A DNA stretch of 40,234 nucleotides from Acidobacteria bacterium 28-9 (GTDB lineage Bacteria; Acidobacteriota; Blastocatellia; Pyrinomonadales; Pyrinomonadaceae). Position 1 is the first letter of the stretch. Every line of letters begins with the position of its first letter. The stretch covers positions 1 through 40,234 of the forward strand of contig MWYY01000056.1 of NCBI GenBank assembly GCA_002050355.1. The letters run 5' to 3'. The notes under the pieces are model-generated. The model worked only from the letters and a program-made list of their open reading frames with translations, did not search any database and was not told the origin of the DNA. The position numbers were made by a program, and so were the translations under genes. Of the stretch, positions 1 to 8,560 are shown piece after piece.

Positions 1-617
1 CCTCTTTTTGTAGTGTCGGAAATCGCCGTTTTGGTTACACCGAGTTTTTCCGCGCAGTCATTGATACATTTTTCCAGACGCTCGCGGATACGGCACGCTT
101 TGACCTTTAACGTTGTCATCGTCAAATTTAATTTGACTGCCAGATTTCGTCTGGCTTCTTTATTTTTTTCGCCCGCCTCCGCGTCGTAATAACCGAGGAT
201 AAGCACTCGATCTGAGTCATTCGGGACGACTTCCGCCAGACATTTTCGCAAACATCGAAGGCGCAAATCCGGGTCTTTTAAGATTTCGATGTCGGGTTCG
301 GTGAAATTTTCCGGCATTTTATCTTCGCCAACCGCGTCTTCCCGGTGCCGACGAATGTGTTCGAGCCAAACAAAGCGTAGAACTTCGCAGGCGTAAGCAT
401 TCAGGTTTTGAATTTGTTCGCCGCCTGCGAGTTTTCCCGCCACGCGGTCGAGCGCAGTATCAGCCAGCGTGTCGGCTTCAGTTTCAGGACAGCCTTTCCA
501 CGTCAGACATTTAATGAGTTTCAGGCGCAGAATTTCGTATTTTTCGGCGGCAACAGCTTGGTCGCCGGCAAGACGATTTAAAAGCAGCTCAAATGAATTT
601 GCGGTTAATGACGACAA
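1..617 (-). CDS. sigma-70 family RNA polymerase sigma factor (partial, ECF-like)
   Basis: The minus-strand frame is open from a TAG at about 624-626 to the left edge, giving about 205 residues. The first ATG is only codon 101, while good sequence lies upstream, so the start is read as TTG at 617; ribosome binding there is not obvious. A region-2-like helix is seen at residues 71-92 (LNAYACEVLRFVWLEHIRR). A region-4-like helix-turn-helix follows at 151-182 (ARRNLAVKLNLTMTTLKVKACRIRERL), typical of small ECF-like sigma factors that recruit RNA polymerase. The C-terminus lies beyond the window. A promoter-like pair is at 786-813. The group to which this sigma belongs was not identified. Confidence 0.7.
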   Translation of the reverse strand, partial: MSSLTANSFELLLNRLAGDQAVAAEKYEILRLKLIKCLTWKGCPETEADTLADTALDRVAGKLAGGEQIQNLNAYACEVLRFVWLEHIRRHREDAVGEDKMPENFTEPDIEILKDPDLRLRCLRKCLAEVVPNDSDRVLILGYYDAEAGEKNKEARRNLAVKLNLTMTTLKVKACRIRERLEKCINDCAEKLGVTKTAISDTTKR

Positions 618-785
618 TGTAAACTAATGCGAAATTTAAGTTTGTCAGGCGTGATAAAGCAATCGAATTTAGCCGCATACGGGAAATTACTGCAATTTTT
701 CAAACCTTGGAACGAAAGCAAAATAACCGCGCGCCGGTAATTCTGCGGCGGCTTATCTTAAATAGAAAACTTAGCGATAACCTGC

Positions 786-813
786 ATTTTAGGCTTTCTC
801 TCCGGTTTGTCAA
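786..813 (-). promoter_or_regulatory. sigma-70-type promoter candidate upstream of the left-edge sigma gene
   Basis: On the minus strand TTGACA (808-813) and TAAAAT (786-791) are separated by 16 bases. This is a near-consensus housekeeping promoter pointing at the sigma gene that starts at 617, with a leader of roughly 160 bases. Inferred from sequence only. Confidence 0.45.
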
Positions 814-887
814 AAATTTTTGCGCCGTTGCGACTTTACCGCTAAGTTTCTCTCTGCCGTTCATCCACATTTTCAATCGTTTTTCGT

Positions 888-1055
888 TTAACTAAACGGA
901 CTGATTGCGGCGACGGTAAAATCGCTCAGAGCGTCGGTTGCCGAATTTATCAAAATAAACACGAAAACCAAAAAGGTTGTAAGCGTAAAGGTAACAAATA
1001 CCTCCAGGGCGATTAAAATATTCCAAAATAAATTTTTAGCTAAAAGATTTTTCAT
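888..1055 (-). CDS. small single-pass membrane protein, 55 aa
   Basis: ATG at 1055 is preceded by a good Shine-Dalgarno sequence (GGAGATAAAAA) and opens a 55-codon frame ending in TAA at 888-890. Residues about 11-39 form one strongly hydrophobic helix rich in F, L, V and T. The short N-terminus carries two lysines, and the polar C-terminal tail has three acidic residues. No family was recognised. It lies between the histidine kinase gene and the sigma factor, all on the same strand, so it could be part of a signalling unit, but that is a guess from position. Confidence 0.55.
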   Translation of the reverse strand: MKNLLAKNLFWNILIALEVFVTFTLTTFLVFVFILINSATDALSDFTVAAISPFS

Positions 1056-1081
1056 TTTTTATCTCCGTTTTCTTATATTTA

Positions 1082-1102
1082 TGTAATGTGTTTTGCCTTA
1101 CA
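1082..1102. promoter_or_regulatory. possible operator dyad upstream of the small membrane protein
   Basis: TGTAA (1082-1086) and TTACA (1098-1102) form a perfect 5-bp inverted repeat with 11 bases between, 27 bases upstream of the small membrane protein's start codon. The size and spacing are compatible with a dimeric regulator site, but a dyad this short may be chance. Confidence 0.25.
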
Positions 1103-1320
1103 TTTTCGAGTGTCGGGAAAACGAAAAAGGTTACACAGGAGATAAAATTTTAGGAATTAAATGCGCGGTTTTGATTTGTTCTTCATTTGCGGATCAAGAT
1201 TTAAAGTTGAAATTAGAAACAAAACTTTAACTGTTCGCAAAGCGCGTTTAATGAAGAAACGAAATGCTTTTTTATGATTTTCATTCCAACTTTTGGATTA
1301 CAGTTTTTTAATTTACACGC

Positions 1321-4173
1321 TCAAACTTGTCCGTTGCGTCCGGCGACGCTGGCGACGACTGCCGCTAATTCGACCGGCTCGACCGGTTTCGGAACGTGAA
1401 CCTGGAATCCGGCTCTCAATGCCCTCACGCGGTCTTCAACCCGCGCATACGCCGTCAGAGCGATTGCCGGAATGCGCCCGCCTTTTTCTTTTGATAAGGA
1501 ACGAATTTTTGCAATCAATGAGTAGCCATCTTCGTCCGGCATTCCGATGTCGCTGATTAAAACGTCGGGCGGCTGTTTTTCTATCGCGGCGAGCGCATGG
1601 GTTGCCGAGCCGACGGCTGTTACGATTGAACCGCAGTGTTCGAGAATCTGGCGCAGCAATTCGCGCGAATCCTCTTCGTCGTCAACCACCAGAACACGCA
1701 AATCCTTCAATTCCGGCGCACAGTCAAGCGAGGCGAGTTCTTTCGAGGCAGTCGGGTGAACGCGCTCTTCGCCTTTTATTTCTGTATGCGGAACAGTTAT
1801 TGAAAGCGGAAGCTTGACGACGAAGCTCGCTCCCTTTCCTTCGCCTTCGCTTTCGACTTGCACAGTTCCGCCGTGCATCTCGACGATTTGGCGAGCGATG
1901 GAAAGTCCGAGTCCGAGACCGCCCTGCCTGCGCGTGCTTGTCTGGTCGGCTTGGCGAAAACGGTCGAAAACGCTGGGCAGAAATTTCGGCGCAATACCCT
2001 TTCCCGTGTCACTGACGATAAGTTCGACGTACGAGTTGACTCGTTCGAGATGAATCTGCACGCGCCCGCCTTTTGGCGTGAATTTGACCGCGTTGGTCAA
2101 CAAATTCCAGATGACTTGCTGAAGGCGGTCAGGGTCGCCGGAAATCGCGCCGGTCGCCGTATCAAGCAGCGTCTGTAGGCGAATATTTTTCGCTACCGCC
2201 GCCGGACGAATCGCGTCAACTGCGGCTTCTATAACCGCCGGAAGTTCAACCGGGCGCACTTCGAGCCGCAGCTTGCCGGTGATAATGCGCGAGATGTCAA
2301 GTAAATCGTCAATCAATTGGACTTGCGAGAGTGCATTGCGCTCGACCGTCTCCATCGCGCGAACCGAAGCCTCAGCGTCGAGCCGACCGCTTCGCAGTAA
2401 ATTTGACCAGCCCAAAATAGCATTGAGCGGCGTGCGCAGTTCATGTGAAAGAGTGGCGAGAAATTCGTCCTTGATTCTGTTGTTTTCTTCCGCCGTCCGC
2501 TGCGCCCTTTGCGCGACGTTCAGCAAACGTTTTCGTTCTTCTTCGATTCGTTTTCGCTCGATGCCGTTAGCGATGCCGTTCGAGACCGAAGCCATCGCCT
2601 CTAGCGTTACGTCCGTCAGCGGCTGGCGCGCGAAAACGCACATCACGCCGACCAGTCGCTCTTCGACAATCAGCGGATAACCGGCAAACGCCGTCATTCC
2701 TTCGCGCTTAGCCCATTCTTTATCGCTGACGCGCAGGTCGCCCGCAACATCATTTGTCAAATGCGGCAGGCGTTCTTCAGCAATCATACCGATTTTGAAT
2801 TTGCCGACCGGAACTCTCGAATGCGCTCCGTCCAGATGTGTGTATGTGCCGGAACTTGCCTGTAATTCTAAAACGTTTTCCTGCACGTTTAATGTCCAGA
2901 TGCGCGCGAACGCTACGTCCAGATGCCGGACCAGGGCTTCCGTGCAGTTACCGAGAACCGTCTGCAAATCTTCGCCTTGAATCAAAGCCGTTCCGATGTC
3001 GCCGTTTAATGTCGCCAGACGCGAGCGTTCGAACAGCATCGCTTCGGATTGTTTGCGGGCGGTGATGTCGTGAAAATAAACTGACAACCCGTCGGACGAA
3101 GGATAAGCGCGAACCTCGAACCAGATGTCGAGCGGCGCGTAGAAACTCTCGAAAGCAACAGCCGTTTGTCTTGCGACTGCTCGATGGTATTGCTCGTAAA
3201 AAATAGAACTGACCGCTTGGGGAAATTCTTCCCAGACGCTTTTGCCCAGAGTTTCTTCGCATTTCCGCTGCAGCAATTCTTCGGCTTGCCAGTTGATATA
3301 AGTAAATCGCCAGTCGTGGTCGAGCGCGAAGAAAGCATCGGTAATGCTCTCCAAAATAGTGTGCCTGCGCTGGTTCGACACTATCAACTCTTCTTCAATC
3401 CGCCTCTGCACGGTGATGTCGCGTGAAACCGTCAGAAGCTGTTTCGGATTGCCTGTTGCGTCCAGAATCGGCGAGATAATCACGTCCCAGTATTTAAGAT
3501 TTCCTTTCGCCGTCCGCCGACTCCCGCGAAAGTGATGCGTGCCGCCCTGTTTAGCTGTTTCGACAGCGGCGAGTGCCTGCTCGCGTTCTTCTCCATCCCA
3601 GAAATCAGTCCAGAAACTTTTCTCTAAATCGCCGAACTCGTCTATCTCCATCGCGCGTCGGCTTGCCGCGTTTATCGAGAGCAATTTGCCGTCGAGGTCT
3701 AAAACCTTGATGCAATCGGTGCTTGAGTCGAAAACGCGGCGGCTGAAAATTTCGCTTTCAACCAGGTTATCTTCCGCCAATTTGCGAGCGGTAGCGTCAC
3801 GCGCCACTTTTGCAAAACCGAGCAAAGCTCCCGCTTCGTCGCGCAACGCGGTCGTTATACCGCTTGCATAAAACCGCGAACCGTTTTTGCGCAGATGCCA
3901 GCGCACGTCTTCGGCGCGCCCGACCCGTCCGGCTTTTTCCAGTTCGTGTTCCGGCACGCCGCTTTTCCTGTCTTCGGGTGTAAAGATAATCGAGAAGTGT
4001 TGACCGATAATTTCGTCCGCCGCGTAGCCGAAAACAATTTCCGCTCCTTCATTCCAGCTAAGAACGCGACCTTCCGAATCGAGATGGAAAATGGCAAAGT
4101 CCTTAATTTCTTTGACCAGCGTTCGATACGGCAGCTCGCCGAACAAATCTTCTAACCTGTCTTCTCTATCCAT
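1321..4173 (-). CDS. hybrid sensor histidine kinase: PAS-PAS-PAS-GAF-HisKA-HATPase-receiver
   Basis: 950 residues with no membrane segment, so a cytosolic sensor. Three PAS/PAC units cover roughly residues 15-130, 140-255 and 265-375, and a GAF domain roughly 385-540. The dimerisation/phosphoacceptor helix has His577 in SHELRTPLN. The ATPase domain shows the N box around Asn694, DTGKGIAP at 722-729 and the glycine-rich GGLGLGLS at 751-758. The C-terminal receiver has the acidic pair 831-832, phosphoacceptor Asp875, Thr907 and Lys929, all intact. It should autophosphorylate and pass phosphate to its own receiver. No output response regulator lies next to it, so its target is unknown. The ligand of the PAS/GAF sensors cannot be read from sequence. 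Confidence 0.93.
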   Translation of the reverse strand: MDREDRLEDLFGELPYRTLVKEIKDFAIFHLDSEGRVLSWNEGAEIVFGYAADEIIGQHFSIIFTPEDRKSGVPEHELEKAGRVGRAEDVRWHLRKNGSRFYASGITTALRDEAGALLGFAKVARDATARKLAEDNLVESEIFSRRVFDSSTDCIKVLDLDGKLLSINAASRRAMEIDEFGDLEKSFWTDFWDGEEREQALAAVETAKQGGTHHFRGSRRTAKGNLKYWDVIISPILDATGNPKQLLTVSRDITVQRRIEEELIVSNQRRHTILESITDAFFALDHDWRFTYINWQAEELLQRKCEETLGKSVWEEFPQAVSSIFYEQYHRAVARQTAVAFESFYAPLDIWFEVRAYPSSDGLSVYFHDITARKQSEAMLFERSRLATLNGDIGTALIQGEDLQTVLGNCTEALVRHLDVAFARIWTLNVQENVLELQASSGTYTHLDGAHSRVPVGKFKIGMIAEERLPHLTNDVAGDLRVSDKEWAKREGMTAFAGYPLIVEERLVGVMCVFARQPLTDVTLEAMASVSNGIANGIERKRIEEERKRLLNVAQRAQRTAEENNRIKDEFLATLSHELRTPLNAILGWSNLLRSGRLDAEASVRAMETVERNALSQVQLIDDLLDISRIITGKLRLEVRPVELPAVIEAAVDAIRPAAVAKNIRLQTLLDTATGAISGDPDRLQQVIWNLLTNAVKFTPKGGRVQIHLERVNSYVELIVSDTGKGIAPKFLPSVFDRFRQADQTSTRRQGGLGLGLSIARQIVEMHGGTVQVESEGEGKGASFVVKLPLSITVPHTEIKGEERVHPTASKELASLDCAPELKDLRVLVVDDEEDSRELLRQILEHCGSIVTAVGSATHALAAIEKQPPDVLISDIGMPDEDGYSLIAKIRSLSKEKGGRIPAIALTAYARVEDRVRALRAGFQVHVPKPVEPVELAAVVASVAGRNGQV

Positions 4174-4258
4174 CTGTGTTTAGTCGGATTGTATAAAACC
4201 GATGCCCTTACTAAATATAACAAGCTAAACTGCTTAAAAGAGGATAAATTCACCGAGT

Positions 4259-4756
4259 TCATTTCACCCCGAGAACTTCTACGATAAAAATCAGCGTTGC
4301 ATTCGGCGGTATCACGCCGCCTGCGCCGCGCGCGCCGTAACCGAGCTGCGGCGGAATAAAAAATGTCGCTCGATCACCGACGCGCAGTTTCTGAAAGCCT
4401 TCGTCCCAGCCTTTTATGACTCTGCCCGCACCAAGCTGAAAGGGAAATGGCTCGGCTCTGTCGAGTGAACTGTCGAATTTTACGCCGCTTGTTAAAAGTC
4501 CTGTGTAATTAACCGTTACCGTATCGCCCGCTTTAAGTCTAACGCCCTTACCGTTTTGCGTAATAATGTAAGTCAAACCCGAATCAGTTGTTACAGCCGC
4601 CGATTTTTTTGCCCATGCAACTGTTTTTGCCGTCGGCGTGCGTTTAACCGTCGTCGTTTTTGTGTTACGACGAGTCGTGCCTTTTCTCGTCTGGCTCGAA
4701 GCAAAACCGGCGCAAACGCCCAATATTAAAAGAATCGAAACGATTGATTTTTTCAT
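4259..4756 (-). CDS. secreted FKBP-type peptidyl-prolyl cis-trans isomerase
   Basis: 165 residues. The N-terminal 21 residues form a signal peptide ending near FASSQ, followed by a basic Thr/Lys/Arg-rich spacer (about 23-50). A single FKBP domain occupies about 59-165, with recognisable GDTVTVNYTGLL, FDSS, VIKGWDEG and IPPQLGYG segments. It catalyses prolyl isomerisation and probably helps protein folding outside the inner membrane. A partial lipobox-like stretch (LGVC) could suggest lipid anchoring, but the residue before Cys is unusual. It is on the same strand as the sugar dehydrogenase upstream, 51 bases away. Confidence 0.92.
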   Translation of the reverse strand: MKKSIVSILLILGVCAGFASSQTRKGTTRRNTKTTTVKRTPTAKTVAWAKKSAAVTTDSGLTYIITQNGKGVRLKAGDTVTVNYTGLLTSGVKFDSSLDRAEPFPFQLGAGRVIKGWDEGFQKLRVGDRATFFIPPQLGYGARGAGGVIPPNATLIFIVEVLGVK

Positions 4757-4807
4757 AATATATAAACTAAATGATGCGAAGCTATGAAGCAGTCTTAACC
4801 GAAACTA

Positions 4808-6007
4808 TTACCTTTTTTCGGCACTTGTTTGCCCGGCTTCGAGCTGCACGATTCGCAAAATGCGGTCGTCTTCTTTTGTCGGACTGCCGCGTCCGTCGCG
4901 GTTTGAAGTCGAAAAATAAATCGTGCCGTCCGCCGCTTCCGCAATTTCTCGAATTCGTCCATATTGTTTTTCCAGTAGTTTATCCTGACTGACAATACGT
5001 CTGCCGTCCAGCACAAGCCGAATTATCGCTTCGCCTTTGAGCGTGCCGAAAAGAAAATTGTTTTTCAATTCGGGAAACTTGCTGCCGCGATAAAACATTC
5101 CACTTGCCGGAGCAACCGCCGGAGAGTATTCGATAATCGGCGTTTCCATTTTCGCGCGTCGCGTCGTGTGGCTGATTTTTGCCCAGCCGTAATTTTTGCC
5201 GCCTTCGACAATATTCACTTCGTCGCCGCCAGTGCGTTTGAAAAGCGATACGCCGTCAATAATTGAAGGTCCGTGTTCGGTTTGAAACATCAAACCGGTT
5301 TCCGGCTGAAAATCCATTCCCTGCGCGTTGCGGTGTCCGTAAGACCAGATTTCGGGACGCGCCCCTTTTTGATTAACAAAAGGATTGTCGGCGGGAATTG
5401 TGCCGTCGTCGTTTAAGCGCAAAGTTTTCCCGCTCAAAGATTCAAGCCGCTGCGCTTGATCTTGTTTCGTCGCATCGCCGGTCGTAATGTAGAGTTTTGC
5501 GTCGGGACCGAATTTCAGGCGTGTACCGGAATGGTAACGCGACGCGGGAATGGCTTCGATAATCGTTTTTGCATCGGTGAGGGTTTCGCCGTTTTCTCGA
5601 TAACGCACCACGCGCACGCGCTGATTTTTGTTCGCATCCTGGTAAGCATAAGCCAAATAAACAAAGTGATTTTCCGCAAACTTCGGGTGCAGCGTCATCC
5701 CCATCAAACCGCTTTCGCCCGACAGTTCAACATCGGGAACGACAAAATACGGCGCGGCGGGCAACTTTCCGTTTTCAATCAAACGAACTCTGCCCGGTCG
5801 TTCTGTAAAAAACGTCCGTCCGTCCGGCGCAAAGACAATTGACCAGACGACTTCCAGATTTGTTGCAACCGTTTCGACGCGAAACTTCGGTACATTTTTC
5901 GAGGCAGGAACGATTGGAAAATCCGCCTCGCTTTCAGCGCAAGCAACATTAAACAACAGAAAAATTATAAAAAACGCCTGACAAAAAAATTGTTTTGAGT
6001 GTTTCAT
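4808..6007 (-). CDS. PQQ-dependent sugar dehydrogenase (glucose/sorbosone dehydrogenase family)
   Basis: 399 residues. It starts with a signal peptide whose end (FNVAC) resembles a lipobox, so the mature protein is either periplasmic or lipid-anchored. The rest is a six-bladed propeller of the GSDH family. Typical blade motifs are WSIVFAPDGRTFFTERPGRV, GLMGMTLHPKF, YHSGTRLKFGPDAKLYITTGD, HRNAQGMDF and GGDEVNIVEGGKNYGWAKIS. Members oxidise aldose sugars using pyrroloquinoline quinone and calcium, feeding electrons to the respiratory chain. Exact substrate is not readable. Ends near the FKBP gene and may be cotranscribed with it. Confidence 0.9.
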   Translation of the reverse strand: MKHSKQFFCQAFFIIFLLFNVACAESEADFPIVPASKNVPKFRVETVATNLEVVWSIVFAPDGRTFFTERPGRVRLIENGKLPAAPYFVVPDVELSGESGLMGMTLHPKFAENHFVYLAYAYQDANKNQRVRVVRYRENGETLTDAKTIIEAIPASRYHSGTRLKFGPDAKLYITTGDATKQDQAQRLESLSGKTLRLNDDGTIPADNPFVNQKGARPEIWSYGHRNAQGMDFQPETGLMFQTEHGPSIIDGVSLFKRTGGDEVNIVEGGKNYGWAKISHTTRRAKMETPIIEYSPAVAPASGMFYRGSKFPELKNNFLFGTLKGEAIIRLVLDGRRIVSQDKLLEKQYGRIREIAEAADGTIYFSTSNRDGRGSPTKEDDRILRIVQLEAGQTSAEKR

Positions 6008-6065
6008 TTAGTTACCAAAATTATAAAAAGCAGTAACGGTGAGATGCGAAAACAGCGAAAAGCGA

Positions 6066-6140
6066 TGGTAGCGCATAGGAGAATTGAACTCCTGTTTCAA
6101 GGTTGAGAACCTCGCGTCCTAACCACTGGACGAATGCGCC
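6066..6140 (-). tRNA. tRNA-Glu (anticodon CTC)
   Basis: A full cloverleaf folds on the minus strand: acceptor GGCGCAT with ATGCGCT (outermost pair is G-U), D stem GTCC/GGAC, anticodon stem CGAGG/CCTTG with loop TTCTCAA giving anticodon CTC, and T stem AGGAG/CTCCT with loop TTCAATT. The discriminator is A at 6069 and a genomically encoded CCA follows at 6066-6068. Reads GAG codons. Confidence 0.93.
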
Positions 6141-6290
6141 CCGAATAAATCTAAGTAGAGTATATAACTTTAACGCGCGTTTTTGCGAAATTTTGCAAGC
6201 CTCCAAATTTTGCGCTGATTCTAAAAAACGTTATATTACCTTTTACATTATTGGAGACTTGGAAAACAAATCCAATCGAGGTAGAAAAAA

Positions 6291-7274
6291 ATGTCTGAAC
6301 TCAGGTGGAATCCGCTTTTAGGCGAATGGACAGTCACGGCGACGCATCGTCAAGACCGCACGTTTTTTCCGCCGCCCGGTTACTGCCCGCTTTGCCCGAC
6401 AAAAAAGGGCGGATTTCCGACCGAAATTCCCGCCGAAAATTACGACATCGTTGTTTTTGAAAACAAATTTCCGAGCCTTCAGCCCGCGCCGCCCGCGCCT
6501 GCTGTCGAAGCCAGCGAACTTTATCCGGTGCGACCGGCGCAAGGCGTCTGCGAAGTCGTCGTCTATACGCCCGAACACAATTCGAGTCTTGCACAACAGC
6601 CCGTAACGCAGATTTATAAATTGATGCAGGTTTGGCAAGATAGATTTAACGATTTGAACAATCACGATTTCGTCCGATACGTTTTCATTTTTGAGAACAA
6701 AGGCGAAGCCGTCGGCGTAACTCTGCCGCATCCGCACGGGCAGATTTACGCTTATCCGTTTGTGCCGCCGCGCCTTGTGCAAAAAATCAAACAGTGCCGC
6801 GAACATAAGGAAAAAACCGGCAAAAACTTGATTGCGAACATTTTGGAAGAAGAAAAAAAAGAAGGATGCAGAATCGTCGCCGAAAACGAATCTTTCACGG
6901 CGCTGATTCCGTTTTTCGCGCGTTACCCGTATGAACTGCACATTTATCCGAATCGTCACGCCGAGGCTTTAACCGATTTTTCGTTAAAAGAACTCGGTGA
7001 TTTAGCGGCGATTTTCAAGCAAGTTCTGGCGGCATTTGACAAACTTTTCGAGGTCAGTTTTCCATATATTATGGCGATGTATAATCGTCCGTCCGACAGT
7101 GCGAGTTACGAATTTTTCGATTTTCACATCGAATTCTACCCGCCGATGCGCACGGCAACAAAGCTGAAATTTCTGGCAGGCAGCGAAGCCGGCGCCGGAA
7201 TGTTTATCAACGACACGCTGCCCGAAGAAAAAGCTGACGAACTCCGAAAGCTGGTTTCACCGGTTGATTTTTAA
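6291..7274 (+). CDS. galT: galactose-1-phosphate uridylyltransferase
   Basis: 327 residues of the HIT superfamily. It transfers UMP between UDP-glucose and galactose-1-phosphate in the Leloir pathway. The zinc-binding pair Cys32/Cys35 (YCPLCP) and the catalytic HPHGQ motif with His147 and nucleophile His149 are present. The C-terminal half has the expected second HIT-like repeat (RYPYELHIYPNRH) and FDFHIEFYPP. The start has a good ribosome site (GAGGTAG, 8 bases before ATG). No other galactose genes are next to it, so it appears as a lone transcription unit. Confidence 0.95.
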   Translation: MSELRWNPLLGEWTVTATHRQDRTFFPPPGYCPLCPTKKGGFPTEIPAENYDIVVFENKFPSLQPAPPAPAVEASELYPVRPAQGVCEVVVYTPEHNSSLAQQPVTQIYKLMQVWQDRFNDLNNHDFVRYVFIFENKGEAVGVTLPHPHGQIYAYPFVPPRLVQKIKQCREHKEKTGKNLIANILEEEKKEGCRIVAENESFTALIPFFARYPYELHIYPNRHAEALTDFSLKELGDLAAIFKQVLAAFDKLFEVSFPYIMAMYNRPSDSASYEFFDFHIEFYPPMRTATKLKFLAGSEAGAGMFINDTLPEEKADELRKLVSPVDF

Positions 7275-7318
7275 ATTGTTTTTATATCGAAAACTATAAT
7301 TGTTGCTGTAGTTTATTT

Positions 7319-8200
7319 TTAGCTTTTGGAAAGATTCTTGCCAATTTTTTTTACTAAAGTCTTCAACCGAACAAAAAAGTTTCTAATTTGATAAGTAAAT
7401 CTCGGCGCATCGTCAAAATCACCTTCAAGTTCAATTGTGGCTTGAATCGGATTCGGCTTTATTCTTTTTTTTATCTGTTTGAAAAGTTCTTCTCGATTAC
7501 GCAGAACAAATCTCAAATCCGTAAGCCTGACATCGCTGCGCCATTCGTTTTCAACCGCCTTTATCAACCATTCGGGAATTGTTTTGGCTTCGGTTGCAAA
7601 CGGAGTATTCTCAATGTTCAATCCCAAGTATTTATGCGCCAAGCCAATAGCACAAACAATCCAGCGTCTGCGCTCGGGACTGACAATTTCCAGACATCGC
7701 TGCCAGTCAAAATCCTTCGGGCGGTTTGCAACCGCATAATAAACGTCCCAAAGTCTTTCTCGATCTGCGCCGCCGTCATTTAACCAATGTATGCAAAGCA
7801 CACGCAGATGATCTTCAGGGCGTAAAACGCGAATGTTAGTTGTGCCGCATTTTATAATTCTCGAGTTGGCAAAAAGATTTTCAAATGCAACGCTGTCGAG
7901 ATGTCTCGCGCCTTTGTGTAAATCAACGGGGAACTCCTGTTTCGTATTCTCTAAAAACTTTAAGGCTTCATCAAAACGTGACGGGGCAATTAGTAAGTCA
8001 ATATCGGTAAACTGGCGTTGAAAAGGTTCGGGATAGACCTGCGCTGCTGCCCAGCCTTTGATTAAAACAGGTTCAAAACCAGCCTTCTCAAACCGAGTCC
8101 AAATTCTCTCGAGATGTTGTTCCTTTACTTTGTAGTGAACAATATTAAAACCGTCCTCAATTGCGGTTCGGCTAAAATTCTCTGTAATTTTACTGTTCAT
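7319..8200 (-). CDS. nucleotidyltransferase family protein (NTP_transf_5 type)
   Basis: 293 residues from the ATG at 8200; a longer frame from a TTG at 8230 adds ten residues and is less likely. The N-terminal half has LIKGWAAAQVYPEP followed by RQFTDIDLLI, the pattern of the large nucleotidyltransferase-fold family in which the DxD carboxylates bind metal. Family members often sit in polysaccharide or peptide-modification clusters, but here there is no such context. Substrate unknown. Ends 45 bases from galT in convergent orientation. Confidence 0.75.
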   Translation of the reverse strand: MNSKITENFSRTAIEDGFNIVHYKVKEQHLERIWTRFEKAGFEPVLIKGWAAAQVYPEPFQRQFTDIDLLIAPSRFDEALKFLENTKQEFPVDLHKGARHLDSVAFENLFANSRIIKCGTTNIRVLRPEDHLRVLCIHWLNDGGADRERLWDVYYAVANRPKDFDWQRCLEIVSPERRRWIVCAIGLAHKYLGLNIENTPFATEAKTIPEWLIKAVENEWRSDVRLTDLRFVLRNREELFKQIKKRIKPNPIQATIELEGDFDDAPRFTYQIRNFFVRLKTLVKKIGKNLSKS

Positions 8201-8341
8201 CGTTAGAAGCAATCGGTCTCGGCAATCCAATTAACCCAAAATATCCGGCTTGTCCGAAAATGCGCGCAGCACTCTGAAAGTTATCGTATAGAGTTACAAA
8301 ATAAGTAATTGGAAATAAAGATTTGTAAAAAGAGGTGAATA

Positions 8342-8425
8342 TGCCGAGGGTCGGAGTCGAACCGACATGGGATTGCTCCCGCTAGATTTTGAGTCTAGTG
8401 CGTATACCAATTTCGCCACCCCGGC
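8342..8425 (-). tRNA. tRNA-Leu (anticodon CAA)
   Basis: A class II tRNA of 84 bases on the minus strand. Acceptor GCCGGGG pairs with CCTCGGC (one G-U). The anticodon stem CTAGA/TCTAG encloses CTCAAAA, giving anticodon CAA. A long variable arm (GCGGGAGCAATCCCAT region) and T arm GTCGGTTCGACTCCGAC follow. CCA is not encoded. Reads TTG codons. Confidence 0.93.
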
Positions 8426-8437
8426 GTGCGAATATGA

Positions 8438-8467
8438 ATGATAAAACTATTCGTAACGGGTCGTCAA
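8438..8467 (-). promoter_or_regulatory. promoter for tRNA-Leu
   Basis: On the minus strand TTGACG (8462-8467) and TATCAT (8438-8443) are 18 bases apart, and the -10 ends 12 bases before the mature tRNA 5' end. This is the expected geometry for a tRNA promoter. Confidence 0.6.
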
Positions 8468-8560
8468 CCGATTGGTAAAATAGCTGAAACTGATTTCTAT
8501 TTCAAACAACATTTATCTACAATTAATAACTGTCTCGATTAAAAAGAAGACATCTGATAT

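Noticed and set aside
707..895. 62-codon plus-strand open frame near the left edge
   Set aside because: No ribosome site, odd composition, and it runs antisense across the promoter and the end of the small minus-strand membrane protein gene.
6318..6959. 213-codon minus-strand open frame inside galT
   Set aside because: Pure shadow of galT. The composition (runs of F and R) reflects the antisense of a biased coding strand, with no family resemblance.
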